From Streptomyces sp. NRRL S-118 (GTDB lineage: Bacteria; Actinomycetota; Actinomycetes; Streptomycetales; Streptomycetaceae), in contig NZ_KL591026.1 in the NCBI RefSeq assembly GCF_000716335.1, positions 34,924-93,167 on the forward strand: a DNA stretch of 58,244 bases. The letters run 5' to 3'. Every line of letters starts with the position of its first letter. Within the stretch, counting starts at the first letter, position 1. Under the pieces are notes generated by a model. The model worked only from the letters and a program-made list of their open reading frames with translations, did no database searches and had not been told where the DNA came from. Of the stretch, positions 44,741-53,977 are shown piece by piece. A program made the position numbers and the translations under genes.

Positions 44741-46438
44741 TCAGGCGATGCCCACCTTCTGGTAGGCGCTGTCGATCGCCGCCCGTGCGGCGGTCAGCAG
44801 TGCCGTGTTCCCCGCGAGGTACGTGGCGGTGACGTCCCGCAGCGCCTGGTGCATGTCCGCGAAGTCGGAATGCCGCAGGAGGCGTACCAGGGCGAGATAG
44901 ATCAGCAGCGTCCACTCCTCGGCCTTGAGGACCGGCTTGCCGGCCGAACCCACCGAGGTGAGCAGATGGAACATCGCCTTGTTGTGGATGTTGCTGTTGG
45001 TGTGCACCCCGCCGTTGTCGTGCGACGTGTGCAGGTAGTCGTCCATGTGGTCGGGATCGCCGGTGCGCCGGGGATCGCTCATGTCGCGCAGCGGCAGCGC
45101 GCCACCGCCCAGCCCGGGCCCGATCTCCCAGTTCCAGGTGCGCACGTCCTCGCGGTCCCGCGCCTGGTACCAGTTCGCGATGATCACGCCCATCGTGTCC
45201 GCCAGGGACTCGTTCAGGGCACCGGACTGGTCCTGGTAGATCAGGTCGCTGGAGGTCTCGATCACCCCGTGGGTCATCTCGTGGCCGATGACGTCGAGAT
45301 AGCGCGCCAGGCTGACCAGCCGGCTTCCCTCGGACATCTGGCCGTACCACATCCGCCCGTTCCACCACACGGCGTTGACCCACTCGGGCCCCGGTCCGTG
45401 CTCGCGGTAGATGCAGTTGACCGTGGAGACCAGGTCCATGTCGGCGTCGTCGATGCCGTTGCGGAAGAGCTGGTCGCGGTAGAACTTCTCCACCCGCTCG
45501 GCGTTGACGTGCGCCGAGACCCCGGCCCGGTGGCCGCCGCCGAAGTCCGCCTGCGGGGAGCCGATCGCCGACGCCGGCGGCGGTGCGGTCGCGAGGTCGG
45601 CGAAGTCCAGGTCGTACGTGGCGATCTCGCGCCACTGGTCGTGCAGGAGGAACGAGCCGTCCTGACGGCTGCCCTGGAACCGGTGGTGGACCCGGGCCTC
45701 GTCGTCGCCCTCCAGCCGGGTGGGCACGGTGATCGTCGGAGCCATCCCGTACGACCTGAGGATCTCTCCGGAATACGCGTCGACGAGGTATCCGGTGATC
45801 GGGTGGTCCTCGCGGGGTGACGCGTCCAGGCCGTGGCCGCGCTGGCCCTCCTCGCGGCGGTTCTCCGGCAGTTGGGCCGGCACCCCGCGCAGATGCCACG
45901 CCAGGTGCCAGTGGTCGTCGCGGCTGACGTACGCCAACGTCGGCGGCGGCACCTCCTCGGCGGTGACCGTGGTCCCGGTCGCAGTCCTGACCCGCTCCAG
46001 TGCCTCCGTGCCCGACAGTTCCGGCACGGAGCCGACGTCGGTCACCTCGCCGAGCCGGCAGTCCATCGAGACCAGCCGCTGGTCCTCGTCGATCTCGACC
46101 AGCGCCTCGGCGCCGAAGACGGGGATCTCCTTCCGCGTCTGCTCGAAGCGCACCAGTGTGGTGCCCGTGCCGGCCTGGCGGCGCTCGGTGCTCAGAGCCA
46201 GATCGGGCACCCGCTCGGGCCGGTCGTCCCGGACGGCCCCGCGCAGCGCGGGCGCCTCCTCCTGGGCCAGCTTCTCGGCCAGGTAGAACCGGGCGGCGGA
46301 CTCGGGGGAGTTGAAGCCGGACCGGCTCTCCGCGCCGTCCGGTGCCTCCAGCCCGCGGATCGACTCCGGACCGGGCGGCGCGCCGCGCGCCAGCGGGTCA
46401 TCGGCGAAGTGATAGCGGAATCTCTCCAAGGTTGACAT
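44741..46438 (-). CDS. M4-family (thermolysin-like) metallopeptidase without signal peptide
   Basis: 565 residues. An FTP/PepSY-like propeptide region (to about 240) precedes the M4 catalytic domain with HEMTH (386-390), the third zinc ligand Glu in NESLADTMG and the catalytic His in HDNGGVHTNS. The N-terminus MSTLERFRYHFADD has no hydrophobic signal, unlike secreted M4 enzymes; protealysin-like intracellular members exist. ATG 46438 follows GAGGGG. Divergent from the HAD-M28 peptidase across 322 bp, suggesting shared regulation. Confidence 0.9.
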   Translation of the reverse strand: MSTLERFRYHFADDPLARGAPPGPESIRGLEAPDGAESRSGFNSPESAARFYLAEKLAQEEAPALRGAVRDDRPERVPDLALSTERRQAGTGTTLVRFEQTRKEIPVFGAEALVEIDEDQRLVSMDCRLGEVTDVGSVPELSGTEALERVRTATGTTVTAEEVPPPTLAYVSRDDHWHLAWHLRGVPAQLPENRREEGQRGHGLDASPREDHPITGYLVDAYSGEILRSYGMAPTITVPTRLEGDDEARVHHRFQGSRQDGSFLLHDQWREIATYDLDFADLATAPPPASAIGSPQADFGGGHRAGVSAHVNAERVEKFYRDQLFRNGIDDADMDLVSTVNCIYREHGPGPEWVNAVWWNGRMWYGQMSEGSRLVSLARYLDVIGHEMTHGVIETSSDLIYQDQSGALNESLADTMGVIIANWYQARDREDVRTWNWEIGPGLGGGALPLRDMSDPRRTGDPDHMDDYLHTSHDNGGVHTNSNIHNKAMFHLLTSVGSAGKPVLKAEEWTLLIYLALVRLLRHSDFADMHQALRDVTATYLAGNTALLTAARAAIDSAYQKVGIA

Positions 46439-46577
46439 GACTACGACCCCTCATTGCGCCCCTCGCTCCTGGTGACCCCCGTGCCGCCCCTTCCTCCTCG
46501 TACGTCCCCTTCCAACGTCACACCGAGTTGCGCGAACGGCAACCGGACGGTACAGAGCCCCTCGCGCTCGTATCCCC

Positions 46578-46597
46578 TTCAACTGTGGCGTGTTGAA
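46578..46597. promoter_or_regulatory. Inverted repeat between M4 and M28 peptidase genes
   Basis: TTCAAC-N8-GTTGAA is a perfect 6-bp inverted repeat in the middle of the 322-bp divergent gap. It is the AT-richest part of the gap and could be an operator for one or both peptidase genes. No regulator gene is adjacent. Confidence 0.55.
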
Positions 46598-46760
46598 CGG
46601 GTGGTGCGTCCCGCCGCCCCTTACGCCCCGGATGCGGGGACGCAACTGCGGGACGAGGATGGAGTGGCCGGGAGCCTGTCCCCGGAGCAGCGTGCACGGT
46701 CGAAAAGCCGCGGCGCAGGGCCGTCGGCCCCCTGGGCTTCCGGGTCGCGGAGGTTCTGAG

Positions 46761-48716
46761 ATGTCCGTGCTCTTCTTCGACATCGGGGCGACCCTGGCGG
46801 ACGCCCGTATCGAGGCCGACGGCTCGCTGAAGCTCGAGCCGCGGCCGCGCGTCCTGGCCGTGCTCGACGCCTTCCGCGACGTGCCCCGGGGGATCCTCTC
46901 CCACCCCGGAACGCACGAAGGCGCCGCCGAGACGGCCGCCGCGGCGCTCCACGAGGCGTTCCCCGGCCGCTTCCCGGACGACCGGCTCGTGCACTGGGGC
47001 CCGAAGGACAGCCGCCGGCTCTTCGACGAGGCGGTCACGAGCGCGGCCGGTGCGGCAGCGCGGCCGCACTCGGCCGACGAGTGCGTCTTCGTGGGCGAGG
47101 ATCCCCAGGAGCGGGCGTTCGCCCGGGAAGCGGGGATGCGCACCGCGCCCGGCCCCGTGTTCACCCTCGCCGCTCTGGAGAACCGCCCCGTCTTCTGGGC
47201 GCGGATCGAACTGCCGGAAGGGCACCGGCTGTCCCGGCTGGCGGCGGTCACGGAGGAGACCGAGGTCGTTCCGGTGCACGTCACCTCCGAAACGCTCGTG
47301 CTCGCCATGATGACCACCCAGGGCGCCGCCGACCTCGAACGCGCCGGATTCCGGGTGGACCTGAGGGCACCGGTCGACGACACGGCCGCCTTCCTCATCC
47401 GCGACAACCGTTCCCTCCCGGCCACCGGCCCTGCCGCGGACGCCGCGCCCGCACCCGCTCCGGCCGCCGCGACGGCGCGGCGTGCCACGGCGGTCTTCGG
47501 CTACGTCGCCGACGGACTGGCGGCGACGGCGGCCCTCGCGGTCACACCGCTGGGGCCCGCGCCGGGCGGCGTGTACCTCGCCGCGCCCGCCGGTACCCCG
47601 GTGGAGGAGCTGCACCTGCCCGGCGCGAAGCCGGGACACACCGAGCGGCTGCTGCCGGACCCGGCGCTCCTCACCGGCCGCGGCGCGACGCTCGCCGAAG
47701 GCCTCACCGCCGTCTTCGGTGACGGACTGCCGTCCCGCCGGACGATCGACGCGGTGCGCGCGGCCATCACCCCCGAGGTGCTGCGCCGGCACGTGGCCTG
47801 CATCTCCGGTGCCGAGCCGCTCGAGGAGGGACTCCCGCTGAAGGTGAGGAGCCGGGACGCGGCCGCCGAGGACAACGTCCGGGTCGTCGACGCGCTGGCG
47901 CGCCGGTTCCAGGACCTCGGGCTGACGGTCCGGCGGCGTCCGTTCCCCTGGCACGGACACCGCCTCTACAACGTCGAGGCCGAACACCGGGTCGCCGGGG
48001 CGGACTCCACCGTGCTCATCACCGCCCACATGGACTCCACCGCGGGCAACGGCGTCTTCACCGACGCGGACGGCGAGCCGCGCCCGTACGATCCCGCCGT
48101 GGACCCCGCGCCCGGGGCCGACGACGACGGGAGCGGCACCGCGGCCGTGATGGCTGCCGCGGAGTGCCTGACGACGCTGCTCGACGACGGCGGATCCCCG
48201 GCCCGCACCGTGCGTTTCGTCCTCTTCAACGCCGAGGAACAAGGACTCGTCGGCAGCAAGTTCTACGCCCGGGCCGCCGCCGCGGCGGGCGACCGCATCG
48301 CGGGCGTCTTCCAGATGGACATGATCGCGGGACGTCAGCACGGCAGCACGCCCATCGTCGAGATCCACGCCGGCTCCCTGGTGCCGGGCCCGGTCGTCAA
48401 CGCCTCGGACGAACTGGGTGGCCGCGTCGCACGCGCCGTGCCGGTCATCGACCCCGCGGTGACGGTCCAGCAGCTCACCGGTCCCGACGACCCCGCGGTG
48501 GGTCGCAGCGACCACGCGAGCTTCCACGAGCGGGGGTGGGCGGCCGTCGCCGTCTCCGAGGACCTGTTCGCCACCCCCGACGGCACGCCCGGGACCGGCA
48601 CCCGGCAGTACCACACACCGGGCGACACCCTCCTCGACCAGGACCACAACCCGCAGTTCGCGGCCACGGTCGCGCAGTCCGTCACCGCGGCCGCCCTGAC
48701 GCTCGCCGGTCTGTGA
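46761..48716 (+). CDS. HAD-like / M28 aminopeptidase fusion
   Basis: 651 residues. The first about 140 form a HAD-like domain: FFDIGATLADARI has the nucleophile Asp7 but Gly9 in place of the acid/base Asp, and a later FVGEDPQERAFAREAGM matches the HAD acidic motif. The C-terminal 290 residues are an M28 peptidase: LITAHMDSTAGNG, PGADDDGSGTA, FVLFNAEEQGLVG, FQMDMIAG and GRSDHASFHERGW supply two-zinc ligands and the catalytic Glu. No signal peptide. ATG 46761 follows GGAGG. A rare fusion; the HAD part is probably non-catalytic or binding. Confidence 0.88.
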   Translation: MSVLFFDIGATLADARIEADGSLKLEPRPRVLAVLDAFRDVPRGILSHPGTHEGAAETAAAALHEAFPGRFPDDRLVHWGPKDSRRLFDEAVTSAAGAAARPHSADECVFVGEDPQERAFAREAGMRTAPGPVFTLAALENRPVFWARIELPEGHRLSRLAAVTEETEVVPVHVTSETLVLAMMTTQGAADLERAGFRVDLRAPVDDTAAFLIRDNRSLPATGPAADAAPAPAPAAATARRATAVFGYVADGLAATAALAVTPLGPAPGGVYLAAPAGTPVEELHLPGAKPGHTERLLPDPALLTGRGATLAEGLTAVFGDGLPSRRTIDAVRAAITPEVLRRHVACISGAEPLEEGLPLKVRSRDAAAEDNVRVVDALARRFQDLGLTVRRRPFPWHGHRLYNVEAEHRVAGADSTVLITAHMDSTAGNGVFTDADGEPRPYDPAVDPAPGADDDGSGTAAVMAAAECLTTLLDDGGSPARTVRFVLFNAEEQGLVGSKFYARAAAAAGDRIAGVFQMDMIAGRQHGSTPIVEIHAGSLVPGPVVNASDELGGRVARAVPVIDPAVTVQQLTGPDDPAVGRSDHASFHERGWAAVAVSEDLFATPDGTPGTGTRQYHTPGDTLLDQDHNPQFAATVAQSVTAAALTLAGL

Positions 48717-48720
48717 GGCC

Positions 48721-48755
48721 GGCGGCCCGGCCTGCCGGCGGCGGGCCGGGCCGCC
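48721..48755 (+). terminator. Hairpin after the HAD-M28 gene
   Basis: A 12-bp perfect stem GGCGGCCCGGCC / GGCCGGGCCGCC with an 11-nt loop starts 5 nt past the stop codon. No U-tract. Likely the end of the M28 transcript. Confidence 0.7.
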
Positions 48756-48845
48756 GCCGGCAGGCGACGTACCGGCCCGGGCCGCACGCACGCACCGGAC
48801 TCGCGCACGCACCGGACCCGCGCGGGTGCCGACCGGGCCGGAGGG

Positions 48846-48975
48846 CTCGCCCCGCGACCCTCCCGCACCGGCGCGCACCCGCACCGGACCTCGCCCCGCG
48901 ACCCTCCCGCACCGGCACGCGCCCGTATCGGACCCTCCCGCACCGGTCCGCGCCCGCACCGGTCCGCCCGCGCTG
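48846..48975. repeat. Direct repeats upstream of the PLP cluster
   Basis: A 27-bp unit starting CTCGCCCCGCGACC is repeated exactly at 48846-48872 and 48890-48916, followed by shorter CCTCCCGCACCGG copies to about 48975. The region from 48756 to 49038 otherwise has no coding character; its frames are Arg/Pro/Thr-rich noise. Confidence 0.75.
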
Positions 48976-49038
48976 CCCAACGCGCCTTCCCACAGGCCGG
49001 GTTCACGCCATCACGCCTCGCCGGCGGGCATTAACACC

Positions 49039-49069
49039 CGTCGGCGTGGATAGGACCCCTGTGCCGACG
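49039..49069. promoter_or_regulatory. Inverted repeat in the promoter region of the PLP cluster
   Basis: CGTCGGC-N17-GCCGACG is a 7-bp inverted repeat about 40 nt before the first start codon of the PLP cluster; a near-copy CCCGTCGGCATTCC follows at 49076. The inner sequence GGATAGGAC could supply a -10. It may form a hairpin in the 5' leader or an operator. Confidence 0.45.
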
Positions 49070-49108
49070 TGACGCCCGTCGGCATTCCTCGTGGGGGAGG
49101 ACTGCTGC

Positions 49109-50587
49109 GTGAGCGATGCGCCCTTGTACCTGGAGCCACGGCTGGCGCCGCGGCCGACCGCGCTGCTGGCGGACGGCGTGTTCCTGCACATGCTCGTGGA
49201 CGCGCTCGGCTCGCCGCTCAACGTGGTGCTGCCGGACCAGATCGCGGAGAACGCCGAGCGGTTCCGCGACGTCTACCGTCGGCACAGCCTCTCCGGCCGG
49301 ATCTTCTTCGCCCACAAGGCCAACCGGTCCAGCGCCCTGATCCGGCACCTCGCCGCGACCGGCCCCGGCACCGGTATCGACGTCGCCTCGCTCGGCGAGC
49401 TCCAGCACGCCCTGGGGGCCGGTTTCGGCGCCGACCGGATCGTGGCGACCGGCCCCAAGGACCCCGAGTTCCTGTGGCTCGCCCTCCTCACGGGCGTCAC
49501 GCTCAACGCCGACAGCGCCGGCGAACTGGAGCAGGCCGCCGCCCTCATCCGTACGCACGGACTGCGGCGCGTACGCGTCCTGTTGCGCCTCTCCGGTTTC
49601 GGGACCCCCTCCGGGGTCAGGCGGCTGTCCCGCAGGAGCCGCTTCGGCTCGCCCGCCGGATCGCTCGACCGGCTGCTGGACACCGTCGAGCGCCACGGCG
49701 ACCAGTTGGAGCCCATCGGTGTCGCCTACCATCTCGACACCACCAGCCCCGACGAGAAGGCGATCGCGTTCGCCGGCTGCCTGCGGGCGATGGAGGAGTT
49801 ACGCCTGCGCGGGTTCGACCCGCGCGCCCTCGACATCGGCGGCGGCTTCGGCGTCGGCTACCTGGCGCACGCCGCCCAGTGGGACCGGTACACCACGGCA
49901 CTCACCGACGCCGTCCTGGGCCGCCGCCCCCCGCTCACCTGGGGCGGCCACGGCTACGGCCTCCACGCCGAGGGCGGCACCCTGCGCGGCACCCTCGGCC
50001 TCTACCCGGCCCACCGCGAGGTCACGGGCGCCGCCTATCTCGACGACCTGCTCTCCCGCCCCGCCCCGGGCCTGGACCGCCCCCTGGGCACCTTGCTCCT
50101 GGAGGGCCTCTACGACCTGTACACCGAACCCGGCCGGGCCCTGACCGACCAGTGCGGGATCTCCCTGGCCCGTGTGCTCGACGTACGCTCCACCGACGGC
50201 GGCGAGCACCTGGTGCGCCTCGCGATGAACGCGGGCGACGTCAGCCTGGAGGACCACGGGGTCCTCATGGACCCCGTACTGGTGCCACGGGCCCCCGCGC
50301 CCGCCGGAGCGGACGCACCGGTGGGGGTGCACCTCATGGGCAACCTGTGCCTGGAGGCGGACCTCGTCACGCGCAGGACGGTCTTCCTGCCCCGGCTGCC
50401 GTGCCCCGGCGACCTGCTCGCCTTCGCCAACACCGCCGGCTACTGCATGGACTTCGGCGCCACCCGCGCACAGCAGCAGCCCGTCGCCCGCAAGGCCGCC
50501 GTACGCCGGGACGGGGACGGCTCCTGGCACTGGTGCCTGGACGAACAGTACTGGCCGATCACACGCACAGGGGGACCACAGGCATGA
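49109..50587 (+). CDS. Y4yA-family PLP-dependent fold-type III enzyme
   Basis: 492 residues. An alanine racemase/ornithine decarboxylase-type barrel with the PLP Lys in FFAHKANRS (Lys70), the phosphate loop IGGGFGVGYL and a C-terminal beta domain with Cys in PCPGDLLAFANTAGY (decarboxylase-like). Y4yA of rhizobial symbiosis plasmids and SbnH-type decarboxylases are the nearest relatives I recognise. GTG 49109 follows GGGGGAGG. It is coupled (4-bp overlap) to the cysteine synthase fusion, like y4xP/y4yA and SbnA/SbnH gene pairs. Expected product: an amino acid derivative or diamine; unverified. Confidence 0.88.
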   Translation: MSDAPLYLEPRLAPRPTALLADGVFLHMLVDALGSPLNVVLPDQIAENAERFRDVYRRHSLSGRIFFAHKANRSSALIRHLAATGPGTGIDVASLGELQHALGAGFGADRIVATGPKDPEFLWLALLTGVTLNADSAGELEQAAALIRTHGLRRVRVLLRLSGFGTPSGVRRLSRRSRFGSPAGSLDRLLDTVERHGDQLEPIGVAYHLDTTSPDEKAIAFAGCLRAMEELRLRGFDPRALDIGGGFGVGYLAHAAQWDRYTTALTDAVLGRRPPLTWGGHGYGLHAEGGTLRGTLGLYPAHREVTGAAYLDDLLSRPAPGLDRPLGTLLLEGLYDLYTEPGRALTDQCGISLARVLDVRSTDGGEHLVRLAMNAGDVSLEDHGVLMDPVLVPRAPAPAGADAPVGVHLMGNLCLEADLVTRRTVFLPRLPCPGDLLAFANTAGYCMDFGATRAQQQPVARKAAVRRDGDGSWHWCLDEQYWPITRTGGPQA

Positions 50588-51906
50588 GGTACGAGAGCAT
50601 CACCGACGCCATCGGCGACACCCCGCTGGTCCGCATCGACCCGGCCGTGCACGGCCTGCGCGGCATCGACCTCTACGCGAAGCTGGAGATGCTGAACCCG
50701 TTCGGGTCGGTCAAGGACAGGGCCGCCTGGAACATGGTGCGCGCCGGCCTGCCGGGCGCCCGGCAGCGCGGCGGGACCATCGTGGAACTGTCCAGCGGCA
50801 ACACGGCCAAGGCGCTCGCCCTCATCGCGGGCATGCACGGCATCGGGTTCAAGAGCGTCACCAACCGGATGCGCATCCCCGAGATCAAGGACCTGCTCCT
50901 GCTGCTGGGCGCGGAGATCGAGGAGCTGCCCGGGCAGAGCGAGTGCCTCGACCCGACCGCCACCGACGACCCGCTGACCCTCTTCCACCAGCGGCTCAAC
51001 GCGCCCGGCAGCGCCCACCTCCACACCGACCAGTACTTCAACATCCTCAACACCGAGGCGCACGCCACCGGCACCGGTCCGGAGATCATCGCCGACTTGG
51101 ACGGCCGCGCGCCCGACTGGTTCATCGCCTGCGTGGGCACGGCGGGTTCCTCCACGGGCGTGGCCCGGGCGCTGCGCGCGCACGACCCCTCCGTCGGGGT
51201 CGTCGGGCTGGTCGCGCGCAAGACGGACTTCGTCCCGGGGATCCGCACCATCGACGAGGTGCAGGAGGTCGGCCTGTTCGACCCGGCGACGTACGACACC
51301 ATCGACACCGTCGGCGCCGACGAGGCCATCGACGGGATGCTCACCCTCATCCGCCGCTGCGGAATCCTCTCCGGCCCCACCGGAGGAGCGGCCTACCACG
51401 GCGCGGTCCGCCACCTGAAGGCGCTCGGCGACGAGGGGACCGGACGGCGCCGCACGGCCGTGTTCATCGTCTGCGACCGCGTCGAGAGCTACCTCGGGTA
51501 CGTCCGCACCCGCCGCCCCGAGCTGCTGGGGATGCCGCCCGCGAAGAACTCGGTGGCCACGCTGACCGACGGCGAGGTGCGCTCGGCCACGTCCATCGAC
51601 GTCGCCGACGCCCGGAAGTGGATCGCGGCGGAGCGCCCCCTCGTGATCGACCTGCGCGGCCCCTTCGCGTACGGGGCGCTGCACATCGAGGGCTCGGTCA
51701 ACATCGTGGACGAGCTGTTCGACGAACTCGTCCGCGGCGGCCTGCCGTTCGGGAGGCGACAGCCCGTCCTGCTCGCCTGCCCGGTGGGGGAGAAGTCCGC
51801 CCGGTACGCCGCGCTGCTGACCCGCATGGGCCATCAGGACGTCCGCAGCCTCGCGGGCGGGATCATCGCGTGGCGCGACGCGGGCGCCCCGCTGGTGCGG
51901 GACTGA
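50584..51906 (+). CDS. Cysteine synthase-like enzyme fused to a rhodanese domain
   Basis: 440 residues. A fold-type II PLP enzyme with Lys44 (NPFGSVKDRA), the substrate loop LSSGNTAKALAL and the PLP-phosphate loop CVGTAGSSTGVA. SbnA/CysK relatives make cysteine or 2,3-diaminopropionate. From about residue 345 a rhodanese domain follows with the active Cys399 in LLACPVGEKSARYAALL. The fusion suggests persulfide handling next to sulfur or amine transfer. Start overlaps the upstream stop; the next gene follows by 1 bp after the stop. Confidence 0.9.
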   Translation: MRYESITDAIGDTPLVRIDPAVHGLRGIDLYAKLEMLNPFGSVKDRAAWNMVRAGLPGARQRGGTIVELSSGNTAKALALIAGMHGIGFKSVTNRMRIPEIKDLLLLLGAEIEELPGQSECLDPTATDDPLTLFHQRLNAPGSAHLHTDQYFNILNTEAHATGTGPEIIADLDGRAPDWFIACVGTAGSSTGVARALRAHDPSVGVVGLVARKTDFVPGIRTIDEVQEVGLFDPATYDTIDTVGADEAIDGMLTLIRRCGILSGPTGGAAYHGAVRHLKALGDEGTGRRRTAVFIVCDRVESYLGYVRTRRPELLGMPPAKNSVATLTDGEVRSATSIDVADARKWIAAERPLVIDLRGPFAYGALHIEGSVNIVDELFDELVRGGLPFGRRQPVLLACPVGEKSARYAALLTRMGHQDVRSLAGGIIAWRDAGAPLVRD

Positions 51907-51907
51907 C

Positions 51908-53098
51908 ATGGGCGACGACATCGAGCTGCTCACCCCCTGGCAGCGCCCGCTGCGCGCCCAGTTCCCGATCATCACCGGGCACCCGGAGCTGGCGTACCTG
52001 GACAGCGCGGCGACGGCCCAGAAGCCGCAGGCCGTGCTGGACGCCGTCGTGACCTATCTGACCACGTCGAACGCGAATGCCGGCCGCGGCTCCTACCCGT
52101 GGGCCAACCACACCACCGCCCTGGTGGAAGGGGTCCGGGAGCGGATCAAGGAGTTCCTGGACGACCCGGACCCCGGGCGCTCGGCCGTGCACTTCACCAG
52201 CGGGACGTCCGAGGGCCTGCGGACCATCGCCCGCGACTGGCTGCCCGGCCTGCTGGCCGACGGGGACGAGATCGTCGTCCCGTTCGCCGACCACCAGGCG
52301 AACCTCTCGCCCTGGCTGGAGGCGGTCCGGCTGCTGGCGCGCGAGGGCATCCGGATCCGCGTACGGGAACTGCCGTACCAGGCGGGCTCCGGCGACTACG
52401 ACGAACGGGCCCTGGCCCGGGTGACCGGGCCGCGCACCCGCTTCGTCGCCGCCACCCACGTGCACCACGTCCACGGCTCCGACATGAACGTGCACCGCAT
52501 CCGCCGGGTGGTCGGCCCCGACGTGCCGATCTGCCTGGACGCCGCGCAGAGCGTCGGACACCTGCCCGTGTCCGTACGCGAACTGGACGTCGACTTCGTC
52601 GTGTTCTCCGGCCACAAGGCGCTCGCGCCGCCCGGTACCGGCGCGGTCTGGGCGCGCGGCCGGCGCGGCCCGGAGCTGCGGCCCGGGGGCTGGCAGGGCA
52701 CCCCGAACACGGCCGGCATCGCCGGCCTGGCGGCTGCGCTCGACTGGCTGGACGCGGCGGGAACGGACCGCATCGAACGATGGACCGTCGCCCTGGCCGC
52801 CCGGCTGACCGACGGCCTGGCCAGGATGGACTCCTACGAGGTGCTCGGCTGCCGGGCGAGCCTGGACGCCGCCTCCGAGGTCCAGCGCCGCCGGAGCATC
52901 GTGACCTTCCGTCACCGCGGCATCAGCGCCCACGACCTCGGCTTCATCCTCTACAGCCACGGCTTCATGGTCCGCTCCGACGGCCACTGCCAGGCCGGCG
53001 CCGGCCCCGAGGACGGGTCGGTCCGCGTCAGCCTGCACGTCTACAGCACCCCCGAAGAGGTCGACGGACTCCTCGCCGCGCTCGCCAGTCTGCAATGA
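51908..53098 (+). CDS. SufS/CsdA-like class V aminotransferase (cysteine desulfurase-type)
   Basis: 396 residues. PLP Lys237 in VVFSGHKALAPPGTG, Asp211 in LDAAQSVGH and His pair in ATHVHHVHG; the mobile active Cys is at 361 in RSDGHCQAG, positioned like SufS. Suggests desulfuration of cysteine, or a lyase role; with the rhodanese fusion upstream, a persulfide relay is plausible. ATG 51908 is 1 nt after the previous stop. Third gene of the cluster. Confidence 0.88.
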   Translation: MGDDIELLTPWQRPLRAQFPIITGHPELAYLDSAATAQKPQAVLDAVVTYLTTSNANAGRGSYPWANHTTALVEGVRERIKEFLDDPDPGRSAVHFTSGTSEGLRTIARDWLPGLLADGDEIVVPFADHQANLSPWLEAVRLLAREGIRIRVRELPYQAGSGDYDERALARVTGPRTRFVAATHVHHVHGSDMNVHRIRRVVGPDVPICLDAAQSVGHLPVSVRELDVDFVVFSGHKALAPPGTGAVWARGRRGPELRPGGWQGTPNTAGIAGLAAALDWLDAAGTDRIERWTVALAARLTDGLARMDSYEVLGCRASLDAASEVQRRRSIVTFRHRGISAHDLGFILYSHGFMVRSDGHCQAGAGPEDGSVRVSLHVYSTPEEVDGLLAALASLQ

Positions 53099-53140
53099 TT
53101 TCCATGACCGTTTCCGGGTGTGGGAGAGGCGCGAGCGAAC

Positions 53141-53896
53141 ATGGGTGTGAGCACGGTGGCGGCCGCGCGCTGGGTGGAGCGCTGGGAGAGCCAGCAACAG
53201 CGGTACGCGGTCGACCGGGAGGAGACGTTCAGGGTCATCGCCGATGTGGTCGAGGCCGTCACGGCGGACCGGTCCGCACCCCTCGTCGTCGACCTGGGCA
53301 GCGGACCGGGCTCCCTCGCGGCCCGCCTGGTGGGACGGATGCCCCGGGCCCGGGTGCTCGCCGTCGACGCCGACCCCCGGCTGCTGGAGCTGGGCCGCGC
53401 CCACTACGGCCCCGCCGTCCACTACGTGGAGGCCCTCATCGGCGCGCCGGGCTGGCTCGACGCCCTCGGCACGGCCCACCCGCTCGACGCGGCCGTCTCC
53501 TCGACCGCCCTCCACTACCTCGGCGAACGCACCCTGCGCCGGGTCTACCGGGACCTGGCGGCCCGGCTGCGCACCGGCGGGGTCCTGGTGAACGGCGACC
53601 ACATCCGCCCCGACTCCGCCGGGGTCGCCGAGATCGCCCTGCACATCGGGCGCCGCCGCACCGAGCGGCGCCTGGCCCGCGCGCACGACGACTGGAACAC
53701 CTGGTGGTCCGGTGTTGCCGCCGACCCCGATCTGGCCGCCCTCTTCGCCGCCCACGACGACCGCCGCCACCCGCGCTGCGAGGGCAACGACCTGACCCTC
53801 TCCGGCCACCTCGCCCTGCTGCGGGAGGCCGGCTTCCGGGACGCCGGGGCGGTCTGGCAGTTCGGCACCGGCCACGTCCTGGTCGCCGTCCGCTGA
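53141..53896 (+). CDS. SAM-dependent class I methyltransferase
   Basis: 251 residues. Motif I is VVDLGSGPGSLAARL, motif II acidic residue in VLAVDADPRLLE and LDAAVSSTALHYL is the motif IV region. ATG 53141 follows GGGAGAGG; an earlier GTG at 53120 lacks a ribosome binding site. It lies 42 bp after the SufS-like gene and is likely the last gene of the PLP/sulfur cluster. Substrate unknown; methylating the cluster product is an inference. Confidence 0.85.
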   Translation: MGVSTVAAARWVERWESQQQRYAVDREETFRVIADVVEAVTADRSAPLVVDLGSGPGSLAARLVGRMPRARVLAVDADPRLLELGRAHYGPAVHYVEALIGAPGWLDALGTAHPLDAAVSSTALHYLGERTLRRVYRDLAARLRTGGVLVNGDHIRPDSAGVAEIALHIGRRRTERRLARAHDDWNTWWSGVAADPDLAALFAAHDDRRHPRCEGNDLTLSGHLALLREAGFRDAGAVWQFGTGHVLVAVR

Positions 53897-53977
53897 CCGG
53901 CACCGTGGACCCCTCGGCCCCGGCCGCGCCGTCGAGCGGGGACACCCGCGGCTGGGCGGGGGCTCCGGCCCGGGCCG

